NCBI GenBank assembly: GCA_026770585.1
Contig: MU646645.1
Span: 243,344-258,128 of the forward strand
Direction of reading: 5' to 3'
DNA: 14,785 nucleotides
Source of the DNA: Baffinella frigidus
Lineage: Eukaryota > Cryptophyceae > Cryptomonadales > Baffinellaceae
The notes beneath the pieces were generated by a model. It did no database searches. It had not been told where the DNA came from and saw only the letters and a list, made by a program, of their open reading frames with translations. Made by a program: the position numbers and the translations under genes. The stretch's first letter is position 1, and each line of letters opens with the position of its first letter. Shown here piece by piece: positions 13,001-14,785 of the stretch.

Positions 13001-14654
13001 GGAATCTGAAACCCAAAACCCGGAACCCGGAACCCGAACCCCGAACCCCGAGACCCGAAACCCAGAACCGAAACCCAGAACCCGAAATCTGAAATCCGGA
13101 ACACACCCCGTAGAAGCGGGGGAGGTAGTAGAAGCGGATCATCATGAAGCAGGTGAGCACCGTGTCCAGTTCGTACACCTGCATCAGGCTTCAGGTTGAG
13201 GGTTTTGGGTGTGCGGTTTTGGGTTTTGGGTGTGGGGTTGAGGGTGTGGGGTTTAGCTTTTAGGATGAAGGGGTGAGGGTTTAAGGTTTAGAGTTTAGGG
13301 TTTAGGGTTTAGGGTTTAGGGTTTAGGGTTTAGGGGTTGGTGTTTGGGAATAATTAATTTTTGAGGAGTTTGCGGTTGTTTGGGTTCAGAGCAGAGACTG
13401 AGTAGCGGGGTTCAGGGGCACTCTACCGAAGTGGGCCCGTCCCACACAGGGCTGGAGGGGGGGGTATTCAAAAGTCATTGGTGATGGGAAAACTTTCTCA
13501 AAAGTCAATTTTTAGCACAAAAACGGCTCCAAGAACGAGCACAGAATACCCCACCCAAGGGCCTGGAGTGGTTAAGGCTCACAGACCTTTGGATCACTCA
13601 TCTCCAGGCGTGCGTGTAACAAAGAAGAAGGGGAAGAAGGTTAGGGGGTTGTGTTTGGGGCAGACCGAATAGCGGGGTTCAAGGGTTTGGATTCAGGGTT
13701 TTGGTTTAGGGTTTGGGCCTGGGGTTTAGGGTTTAAGGTTTAGGGTTTAGGGTTTCGGGTTCAGGTTTTAGGTTTTAGGGTTTAGGGTTTAGGGTTCAGG
13801 GTAGAGACCGAGTAGCGTCCGAGGCCCTTGTTCCACATGGATATTTGAGAATCCACCATTGGGATCGGTTGCGGGCACTGCGTATGGGGTTTGGGGTTCA
13901 GGGTTTAAGGTTTAGGGCTTAGGGTTTAGTGGTCCGGGAACATGTTTAATTTTGATGAAAACAGAGTAGCAAGAGGATGCTGGCCCCAACTAAATTCAGT
14001 GAGGGCCCTAATTGACCTTCGTCCACACCCCACGGCAATCAGGGGAACCTTTTCATTAAAATTAAACAGGTTCCCGGATGAACTTCAGGGTTTAGGGTTT
14101 AGGGATTGGGGTTAAGGGTTTAGGGTTTAGGGTTAAGGGGTGAGGGTGTACCAAGATGATACCATCGAAAAGCATTTGGTTCCAGAGTCCCCCCTTTGGG
14201 TTTTGGGTTTCGGTCCCAAATCCTAGACCCTAAAGCCTTAACGTACAAAGATGATAACGGCAAAGAACATCTGGTTCCAGAGCCCTAACTCTTTAGCTCT
14301 GCCTGACTCGATTTGACCAAAATGGTGAGGACTGGCCTGTTTTCACCCCAAAGTTAACCCCCTAGCAGGGGTCTTCTGTTGGTCCTACGCACGCGTCCAA
14401 CGTGCAGGATGCCTTGCTCTGCAACAGTAGGGTTGACCGACTATTCTCAAGTTGACATGCTGGGTGCGCGGCACAAAGCCGTCAACGTAGGAGCGGAAAA
14501 TAGCCCGGGCGCACCAAATTGGAGAACCTAAATAGAATGCGACATAACTAGACTTTGGGGTTCCTGGTTTCCGGTTTCGGGAGTACCAAGATGATAACGT
14601 CGAAGAGCATTTGGTTCCAGAGCCCCGCGCCCCTCAGGCTGCGAACCGTCACGC
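6583..14654 (-). CDS. SK/KCNN-like calmodulin-gated K+ channel, 15 micro-exons, 5' and 3' incomplete
   Basis: Spliced exons on the minus strand give about 338 codons. Order of parts (residue numbers count from the first exon seen): S1/S2 piece 1-22, loop with CPQPIP 23-45, S3 46-69, S3-S4 linker 70-83, S4 84-115, S5 116-136, pore turret 137-158, pore helix and filter TTVGYGD 159-192, S6 193-211, proximal C-terminus 212-227, IQ-like calmodulin-binding helix 228-255, basic helix 256-284, further helical exons 285-317, coiled coil 318-338. Family knowledge: SK channels are plasma-membrane K+ channels opened by Ca2+ through bound calmodulin. Features matching SK rather than Kv are the S3 FMMIRFYYLPRF, the NK-x4-7-FVLRF start of S4, few S4 arginines, and a calmodulin-binding helix straight after S6. 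Exon phases agree at every junction, including the phase 1 and phase 2 introns, which supports the model. Odd points: mean exon near 68 nt, introns of telomere-like repeat, truncated exon copies in nearly every intron. Part of S1/S2 and the N-terminus are missing (window edge or unrecognised exons); no stop was placed. Family call is strong, exact exon edges are inferred. Confidence 0.85.
7094..7175 (+). mobile_element. TIR element family, partial copy at exon 14 donor
   Basis: GACTATTCTTCAGTTGACAT, GCTGGGTGCGCGGTA and GTCAACGTTGGAGCG match the family. The copy runs up to GGGTTCAC, the complement of the exon 14 donor, in the place of the family block GGGCTCACCA, so the donor may be element-derived. 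Confidence 0.75.
7176..7217 (-). CDS. Channel exon 14, putative micro-exon
   Basis: 42 nt (14 codons, phase 0-0), acceptor TTATGGCAG, donor GTGAAC. It encodes ASFVTNMDGDLPTM. The support is frame compatibility, both splice dinucleotides, short upstream copies of its start, and an adjoining TIR element. No family motif, so it is the least certain exon. Confidence 0.45.
7347..7359 (-). pseudogene. Short copy of exon 14 start with acceptor
   Basis: CAG|GCGTCATTC on the minus strand matches the start of exon 14 (GCGTCTTTC). The neighbouring GGGGGTCTTGTCAACTTT is shared with the copy at 7681 and resembles the sequence upstream of exon 14. Confidence 0.4.
7422..7513 (+). repeat. Dispersed inverted repeat, copy 2 (partner 2409-2499)
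   Basis: It lies in a 104-codon open frame (7349-7663) within intron 13 of the channel gene, on the opposite strand. Shared reading PYVPT, VIQNPFEVRCV with copy 1. No family recognised. Confidence 0.8.
7681..7692 (-). pseudogene. Second short copy of exon 14 start
   Basis: Same CAG|GCGTCATTC, with GTCCTGTCAACTTTTGAAAT beside it. It lies about 334 bp from the copy at 7347, giving a direct repeat of roughly 50 bp. Confidence 0.4.
7756..7772. repeat. (GT)n microsatellite
   Basis: About eight GT units in intron 13. Confidence 0.9.
7816..7872 (-). CDS. Channel exon 13 (VMSNVGMLVAINDFRECAQ)
   Basis: 57 nt (19 codons, phase 0-0), acceptor CCTACAG, donor GTCACC. It occupies the place of the SK helix that follows the calmodulin-binding domain. 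The last 16 bases around its donor (7808-7823) are identical to those around the donor of exon 12 (8757-8772), so this splice junction looks copied. Confidence 0.7.
7943..8041 (-). pseudogene. Alternative or decayed copy of exon 13 with its own stop codon
   Basis: After acceptor CAACAG it reads VMGMLVAINDFRECYLKDGV then GHVFAILAFAYL and TAA (33 codons including the stop). It shares GMLVAINDFREC with exon 13 but lacks SNV and continues differently. If spliced in, it would end the channel before the coiled coil. It could equally be a tandem-duplication relic whose open frame is chance. Confidence 0.6.
8050..8245. repeat. Telomere-type heptamer tract (intron 12)
   Basis: Includes six consecutive near-perfect TTTAGGG units around 8108-8150, then TTCAGGG/ATCAGGG variants. 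Confidence 0.95.
8256..8302 (-). pseudogene. Truncated copy of exon 12 (3' part)
   Basis: It encodes VIEENFKSTKRKNL, almost identical to exon 12, then diverges to SRRA. The donor region is altered. It forms one end of a longer duplicated block (8281-8465). Confidence 0.75.
8281..8465. repeat. Direct repeat, copy A (partner 8495-8672)
   Basis: Both copies share GATCACCA, CACCCACACCTCTCAACC, CAGCCTGAAGCCTACAGCCT and the following AACTAGGT region, in the same order. Each begins inside exon 12 sequence and continues into intron, so the duplicated segment crosses an exon edge. Confidence 0.8.
8495..8672. repeat. Direct repeat, copy B (partner 8281-8465)
   Basis: Same order of blocks as copy A, with small indels (CATACCC for TACTC, CCTGAAG added). 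Offset is about 213 bp. It holds only a trace of exon 12 coding sequence. Confidence 0.8.
8699..8745 (+). mobile_element. TIR element family, partial copy near exon 12 donor
   Basis: GACTATTCTTAAGTTGACAT, GCCGGGTGCCTGGTACACAT. It is truncated at its right end and lies 18 bases from the exon 12 donor at 8763. Confidence 0.75.
8764..8850 (-). CDS. Channel exon 12: basic C-terminal helix
   Basis: 87 nt (29 codons, phase 0-0), acceptor GTCGGCAG, donor GTCACC. It encodes HGQKNKQGYVVIEENFKSTK then RKNLELRAQ. Rich in lysine and in the position of the second half of the SK calmodulin-binding domain ([22 protein letters not shown]). A TIR element fragment (8699-8745) lies just beyond the donor. Confidence 0.75.
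8865..9140. repeat. Telomere-type heptamer tracts (intron 11)
   Basis: TTTAGGG and TGTAGGG units at 8870-8944 and again near 9095-9135, with the 5' copy of exon 12 between them. Confidence 0.9.
9017..9080 (-). pseudogene. Truncated copy of exon 12 (5' part)
   Basis: It encodes HGQKSTGKNNKGCFEIENNF against HGQKNKQGYVVIEENF of the intact exon. The AG before the first codon is lost (AAACAAA), so it is probably silent. It lies upstream of exon 12, as the polarity rule predicts. Confidence 0.65.
9139..9177 (-). pseudogene. Truncated copy of exon 11 (3' part with donor), copy b
   Basis: It encodes KRWTRTLLAFTNQ followed by GTGAAC, so a GT donor is kept. More diverged than copy a. Confidence 0.7.
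9280..9323 (-). pseudogene. Truncated copy of exon 11 (3' part with donor), copy a
   Basis: It encodes ATVVI, a stop (CAG to TAG), then RW and LAFTNQ after a deletion of about ten bases. The donor CAG|GTTGCT is identical to that of exon 11. Confidence 0.75.
9415..9499 (-). CDS. Channel exon 11: IQ-like calmodulin-binding helix
   Basis: 85 nt, phase 2-0, acceptor CTGCGCAG, donor GTTGCT. It encodes ISLRTDMRRKATVVIQRWIR then ALLAFTNQ. The VIQRWIRALL stretch is a basic amphipathic IQ-like helix, and DMRRKATVVIQRW aligns in place with LTKRIKNAAANVLRETW, the start of the SK calmodulin-binding domain. This is where Ca2+/calmodulin should gate the channel. Three partial copies surround it, split by polarity. 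Confidence 0.85.
9777..9820 (-). pseudogene. Truncated copy of exon 11 (5' part with acceptor)
   Basis: 44 bases identical to 9467-9510: the acceptor and ISLRTDMRRKA. Complete identity points to a recent duplication. The sequence then departs into unrelated DNA. Confidence 0.85.
9823..10048. repeat. Heptamer tract between exons 10 and 11
   Basis: TTTGGGG, TTTTGGG and TTGAGGC units. An open frame across it on the minus strand (proline/asparagine/lysine/threonine repeats) is a consequence of the repeat. Confidence 0.9.
10051..10097 (-). CDS. Channel exon 10: post-S6 linker (VSLDRNESQLINVID)
   Basis: 47 nt, phase 0-2, acceptor GAATGCAG, donor GTTACC. It encodes VSLDRNESQLINVID plus CG, which pairs with G of the next exon to make arginine. 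In SK channels the corresponding segment (KLELTKAEKHVHNFMMD) links S6 to the calmodulin-binding domain. Two truncated upstream copies mark the acceptor side. Confidence 0.75.
10113..10279. repeat. 21-bp minisatellite (ATCAATTAGGGCACTAAGTAA-like)
   Basis: About eight imperfect 21-bp units beginning ATCAATTAGGG. It contains TTAGGG but is AT-rich and unlike the surrounding heptamer tracts. It lies between the intact exon 10 and its first truncated copy. Confidence 0.85.
10280..10331 (-). pseudogene. Truncated copy of exon 10 (5' part with acceptor), copy a
   Basis: Nearly identical to 10065-10116: acceptor GCAG, then VSLDRNESQLI, then minisatellite. It lacks NVID and the donor of the intact exon. 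Confidence 0.8.
10332..10454. repeat. Second block of the 21-bp minisatellite
   Basis: About six units of the same ATCAATTAGGG repeat between truncated copies a and b of exon 10, so minisatellite and exon fragment were duplicated together. Confidence 0.85.
10455..10500 (-). pseudogene. Truncated copy of exon 10 (5' part with acceptor), copy b
   Basis: It encodes ISLYRNESQLI after acceptor GCAG. It is more diverged than copy a and ends at the same exon position, followed by the same 21-bp minisatellite. Confidence 0.75.
10645..10686 (-). pseudogene. Fused fragment: exon 8 end joined directly to exon 9 start
   Basis: On the minus strand it reads PLGRVVSITAVIIK. The first part is the end of exon 8 and ITAVII is the start of exon 9, with no intron between. 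The join is at the shared TCCAT(C/T)/TCGATC stretch. It could be a relic of an uninterrupted ancestor or a deletion by microhomology. Confidence 0.65.
10786..10842 (-). CDS. Channel exon 9: S6 segment
   Basis: 57 nt (19 codons, phase 0-0), acceptor AAAGCAG, donor GTCATG. It encodes ASITAVIMLAVTINLVISK, a fully hydrophobic helix ending in lysine at the inner mouth, as S6 does. It joins in frame to GRVVSIL of exon 8. Confidence 0.85.
10850..11027. repeat. Heptamer tract between exons 8 and 9
   Basis: TTTAGGG and TTTGGGG units fill almost the whole intron, from the exon 9 acceptor region to the exon 8 donor. Confidence 0.95.
11032..11133 (-). CDS. Channel exon 8: pore helix and selectivity filter TTVGYGD
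   Basis: 102 nt (34 codons, phase 0-0), acceptor CCTCGGCAG, donor GTACCT. It encodes NFANCVWLIIITMTTVGYGD then EYPTTSLGRVVSIL. T-T-V-G-Y-G-D is the K+ selectivity filter; the tryptophan of the pore helix and the post-filter YPTTxxGR region are as in K+ channels generally. SK proteins more often have SIGYGD, so the filter looks slightly more Kv-like. This is the single best-supported exon of the window. Confidence 0.95.
11189..11231 (-). repeat. Duplicate of pore-helix start, 90 nt upstream of exon 8 start
   Basis: 43 bases at 11189-11231 match 11099-11141 at a constant offset of 90 nt. It encodes RHNFSNWVWLIIIA against RQNFANCVWLIIIT. In this copy the codon is CAT; in the downstream copy it is CAG, which creates the AG acceptor of exon 8. 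Confidence 0.8.
11209..11274 (-). CDS. Channel exon 7: pore turret, 3' edge uncertain
   Basis: It follows acceptor CCGCAG and encodes VDLKMEMWLLDLACTRHNFS then NW before a possible donor GTGTGG (phase 0). The frame stays open past this point into exon 8, so the intervening 75 nt may be retained rather than spliced. The last part (HNFSNWVWLIII) is a duplicate of the start of exon 8, exactly 90 nt away. The acceptor is well supported, the end is not. Confidence 0.5.
11455..11545. repeat. Heptamer tract between exons 6 and 7
   Basis: TTTAGGG, TTGAGGG and TTTCGGG units. The remaining intron (11275-11454) has no recognised feature besides an open frame of unknown meaning. Confidence 0.8.
11550..11676 (+). 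mobile_element. TIR element family, near-complete copy at exon 6 donor
   Basis: It holds GGGTTGACTGTCAGACTATT, GTCAACTTTAGAGCGGGAAA, GAGCCCGGG and ends GACTGAGACAGAGGTAGGA, matching the right terminal repeat. Exon 6 ends at 11681, so the first bases of the intron are essentially the element's terminus. Confidence 0.8.
11681..11743 (-). CDS. Channel exon 6: S5 segment
   Basis: 63 nt (21 codons, phase 0-0), acceptor CCCTCAG, donor GTCCTC. It encodes VTIFSYLMMVMERPTDAGTL then Q. The hydrophobic stretch ending in a conserved E-R matches SK S5, which ends in CERYHD. The right end of a TIR element (about 11550-11676) is four bases from the donor, so the intron begins in the element's end. Confidence 0.8.
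11750..11975. repeat. Heptamer tracts of intron 5
   Basis: TTTGGGG/TTTGGAG units (11755-11845) and TTTCGGG/TTTTCGG units (11897-11970), separated by the truncated exon 6 copy. Confidence 0.9.
11848..11872 (-). pseudogene. Truncated copy of exon 6 (5' part with acceptor)
   Basis: On the minus strand TTGCAG|GTCACGATTTTCTCC encodes VTIFSYL and then a stop. The intact exon 6 lies downstream in the gene. This copy carries only the 5' part with its acceptor and would truncate the protein inside S5 if spliced in. Confidence 0.7.
11982..12068 (-). pseudogene. Truncated copy of exon 5, copy b, with palindromic insertion
   Basis: It keeps FVLRFALAN and then VFCIAAIQ, but a palindrome-containing insertion between them shifts the frame (net about 20 nt). 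The donor is GG rather than GT (CAG|GGGCCT), so it is probably dead as an exon. Confidence 0.7.
12012..12035. repeat. Perfect 9-bp-arm palindrome inside the exon 5 copy
   Basis: ACTTAACTT, six-base spacer AATGTC, then AAGTTAAGT. Absent from the intact exon. The core resembles the AAGTTGACA/GTCAACTT half-sites in the TIR element family, so it may be a fold-back remnant of that element. Confidence 0.6.
12109..12184 (+). mobile_element. TIR element family, partial copy after exon 5 copy a
   Basis: GACTATTCGCAAGTTGACAC, GGTACACATCCGTCAACTTA, then AAAAGGGCCCCTCGCAC, which abuts the truncated exon 5 copy. It shares the unusual GGGCCCCTCGCAC end with the copy at 12256, so exon end and element were duplicated as one unit. 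Confidence 0.8.
12185..12231 (-). pseudogene. Truncated copy of exon 5 (3' part), copy a
   Basis: On the minus strand it encodes LNAVFCIAVTL followed by GTGCGAGGGG, the same intron start as exon 5. About 21 bases of the exon are missing internally. The TIR element follows it at 12109-12184, so the duplicated unit is the exon end plus the element. Confidence 0.75.
12256..12321 (+). mobile_element. TIR element family, partial copy abutting exon 5 donor
   Basis: GACTATTCGTAGGTTGACAA, GTGGTACGCATTCGG, CACGAAACAGGGCCCCTCGC. The last base before exon 5 (12322) belongs to this copy, so the intron's 5' end is element sequence. Confidence 0.75.
12322..12416 (-). CDS. Channel exon 5: S4 segment
   Basis: 95 nt, phase 1-0, acceptor AAACCAG, donor GTGCGA. 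It encodes NMNKVTLNADFVLRFVLANR then LNVVFCIAILQ. SK family S4 begins NKIxFNTRFVxK, matching NKVTLNADFVLRF, and has few charges compared with Kv S4. A TIR element copy (12256-12321) abuts the donor, and two truncated copies follow in the intron. Confidence 0.85.
12420..12765. repeat. Long TTTAGGG tract of intron 4
   Basis: The purest telomere-type stretch: consecutive TTTAGGG units around 12505-12575 and again at 12660-12757. It fills the entire intron between exons 4 and 5 apart from about 25 bases near 12640. Confidence 0.95.
12766..12808 (-). CDS. Channel exon 4: S3-S4 linker micro-exon
   Basis: 43 nt between acceptor CCTGGACCAG and donor GTACCT. It encodes ECLSEFTSEAVVAF plus one base, which joins GG of the next exon to make a glycine codon (phase 1). 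The frame match across this junction is the main support, since the exon is short. In SK channels a linker of similar length joins S3 to the NK-x-x-F start of S4. Confidence 0.65.
12838..13098. repeat. Fold-back heptamer array in intron 3 (orientation switch near 12924)
   Basis: From 12838 to about 12922 the + strand is G-rich (TTTAGGG, TTTCGGG); from about 12925 to 13098 it is C-rich (AAACCCG, AACCCGG, CCGAAAC). The two halves can pair as a large hairpin. Confidence 0.85.
13107..13178 (-). CDS. Channel exon 3: S3 segment
   Basis: 72 nt (24 codons, phase 0-0) between acceptor CCTGATGCAG and donor GTGTGT. It encodes VYELDTVLTCFMMIRFYYLP then RFYG. The pattern LDxxL-x4-FxxxRFYY.xR is the S3 signature of SK channels (family pattern MFLRLYLIAR). 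No truncated copy of this exon was found. Confidence 0.8.
13195..13345. repeat. Heptamer tract of intron 2
   Basis: TTTTGGG, TGTGGGG and then five or more TTTAGGG units around 13295-13332. Confidence 0.9.
13391..13408 (-). pseudogene. Second short copy of exon 2 / intron 2 junction
   Basis: Eighteen bases reading CGCTACTCA|GTCTCTGC on the minus strand match the end of exon 2 with its donor. The flank AGCGGGGTTC is shared with the copy at 13660, so these two copies share a common duplication step. Confidence 0.5.
13410..13659. other. Intron 2 interior, no feature recognised
   Basis: Unique-looking sequence between the two short exon 2 junction copies. A 64-codon open frame on the + strand shows no recognisable motif. 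I see nothing else. Confidence 0.4.
13660..13675 (-). pseudogene. Short copy of exon 2 / intron 2 junction
   Basis: Sixteen bases reading CGCTATTCG|GTCTGC on the minus strand match the end of exon 2 and its donor with a few changes. Telomere-type repeat follows. Downstream copy carrying the 3' part only. Confidence 0.5.
13680..13930. repeat. Heptamer tracts flanking exon 2
   Basis: TTTAGGG/TTCAGGG units at 13683-13800 and 13886-13930, on either side of exon 2. Confidence 0.9.
13809..13877 (-). CDS. Channel exon 2: S2-S3 loop (CPQPIP...RYS)
   Basis: 69 nt (23 codons, phase 0-0) between acceptor CATACGCAG and donor GTCTCT. It encodes CPQPIPMVDSQISMWNKGLG then RYS. SK channels carry a C-x3-HPIP motif at the end of S2, so CPQPIP sits where expected. 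Its 3' junction is repeated in short form at 13660 and 13391, which supports the donor. Confidence 0.65.
13933..14078. mobile_element. 146-bp element with 29-bp terminal inverted repeats
   Basis: Left arm 13933-13961 and right arm 14050-14078 are inverted copies with two mismatches in 29 bases (starting TCCGGGAACATGTTTAATTT). The 88-bp interior is not repetitive and not coding. Flanks on both sides are telomere-type heptamers. No clear target duplication. Confidence 0.8.
14085..14150. repeat. Heptamer tract in intron 1
   Basis: TTTAGGG and TTAAGGG units between the 146-bp TIR element and truncated exon 1 copy a. Confidence 0.9.
14152..14190 (-). pseudogene. Truncated copy of exon 1 (3' part with donor), copy a
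   Basis: About 35 of 39 bases match exon 1. It encodes GLWNQMLFDGIIL followed by GTACAC, so the donor is preserved. On its upstream side it runs into CCC/AAACCC heptamer-type sequence. A tandem duplication across the exon 1/intron 1 junction explains it; use as an alternative exon would need an acceptor that I do not see. Confidence 0.75.
14246..14286 (-). pseudogene. Truncated copy of exon 1 (3' part with donor), copy b
   Basis: About 34 of 39 bases match the 3' part of exon 1. It encodes GLWNQMFFAVIIF and is followed by GTACGT, so a donor GT is kept. It has no recognisable acceptor and lies in the same intron as the other copy, at 14152-14190. Confidence 0.75.
14430..14550 (+). mobile_element. 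TIR element family, near-complete copy near exon 1 donor
   Basis: GGGTTGACCGACTATTCTCA, AAGTTGACATGCTGGGTGCG, GTCAACGTAGGAGCGG, AGCCCGGGCGCACCAAATTG, ending GACATAACTAG. The terminal repeats are worn. Exon 1 ends 36 bases to the right. Confidence 0.8.
14587..14654 (-). CDS. Channel exon 1: S1/S2 piece (LWNQMLFDVIIL)
   Basis: 68 nt between acceptor CACCAG and donor GTACTC. It starts in phase 2 and encodes VTVRSLRGAGLWNQMLFDVI then IL, a basic linker running into a hydrophobic membrane segment. The two truncated copies downstream repeat exactly the LWNQM...IIL part with the donor, which independently marks the exon edge. It could be S1 or S2; the upstream exons lie outside the window. Confidence 0.7.
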
Positions 14655-14664
14655 CTGGTGCAGG

Positions 14665-14785
14665 CTTTGGGGGTTAGGGTTTGGCTTTGGGCTTTGGGGT
14701 TTGGGGGTTTGGCTTTGGGGTTTGGGGTTTGGGGTTTGGGGTTTGGGGTTTGGGGTTTGGGGTTTGGGGTTTGGGGTTTGGGGTT
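14665..14785. repeat. TTTGGGG array at the right window edge
   Basis: At least eleven near-perfect TTTGGGG units run to the end of the window (about 14705-14785). It lies upstream of exon 1, so it is likely another intron filling. Confidence 0.95.

Noticed and set aside
13478-13672. 64-codon plus-strand frame in intron 2
   Set aside because: No motif, no homologous copy, and it lies opposite a confident gene.
14665-14785. True chromosome end (telomere) at the right edge
   Set aside because: Units are TTTGGGG with the channel gene's upstream part expected beyond, and similar tracts occur in every intron, so an interstitial array is more likely.
1-14785. Dinoflagellate spliced leader, tRNA or rRNA genes
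   Set aside because: I saw no spliced-leader sequence, no tRNA cloverleaf with conserved loops and no rRNA blocks by eye; a covariance-model scan would be decisive.

Overview
This is a nuclear window from a eukaryote, most likely a unicellular alga. It has spliceosomal (GT-AG) micro-exons, no prokaryote-like operons, and a very large amount of degenerate heptanucleotide repeat of the TTTAGGG family (TTTAGGG, TTGAGGG, TTCAGGG, TTTGGGG, TTTCGGG). TTTAGGG is the telomere repeat of plants, many green algae, chromerids and probably dinoflagellates. The species cannot be fixed from this window: dinoflagellates favour an AG|G acceptor context, as seen here, but every donor I can place is GT, which does not specifically support them.

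The right half (about 14654 down to 6583, minus strand) holds one gene that no single ORF reveals. By hand I place 15 short exons (42 to 102 nt), joined in a continuous reading frame across phase 0, 1 and 2 introns. They encode a potassium channel of the small-conductance, calmodulin-gated (SK/KCNN-like) type: an S1/S2 piece, an S2-S3 loop, S3, S4, S5, a pore with TTVGYGD, S6, then a C-terminal region with an IQ-like calmodulin-binding exon and a coiled-coil exon, in the order expected of SK channels. The 5' end runs off the window and the stop codon was not found.

The introns are made of three things: (1) tracts of telomere-type heptamers, nearly all G-rich on the + strand, so C-rich in the pre-mRNA; (2) truncated copies of the neighbouring exon, which obey a polarity rule (copies upstream of an exon carry its 5' part with the acceptor, copies downstream carry its 3' part with the donor); and (3) copies of a ~141-bp terminal-inverted-repeat element that repeatedly sits at or near the 5' end of an intron, like an introner. 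One junction-spanning duplication (offset 90 nt) lies just ahead of the selectivity filter and may be an intron being born.

The left half (1 to about 6300) has no intact gene except a terminal exon of a leucine-rich-repeat protein (+ strand, 1026-1142). Five decayed copies surround it; one is split by an insertion and another by a 166-bp hairpin TIR element. The rest is repeats: simple repeats, an 847-bp heptamer array (2935-3781), small palindromic TIR elements built on CCTAGG/CTACGGTAG motifs, and dispersed ~90-bp repeats. All ORFs inside the heptamer tracts are repeat artefacts.
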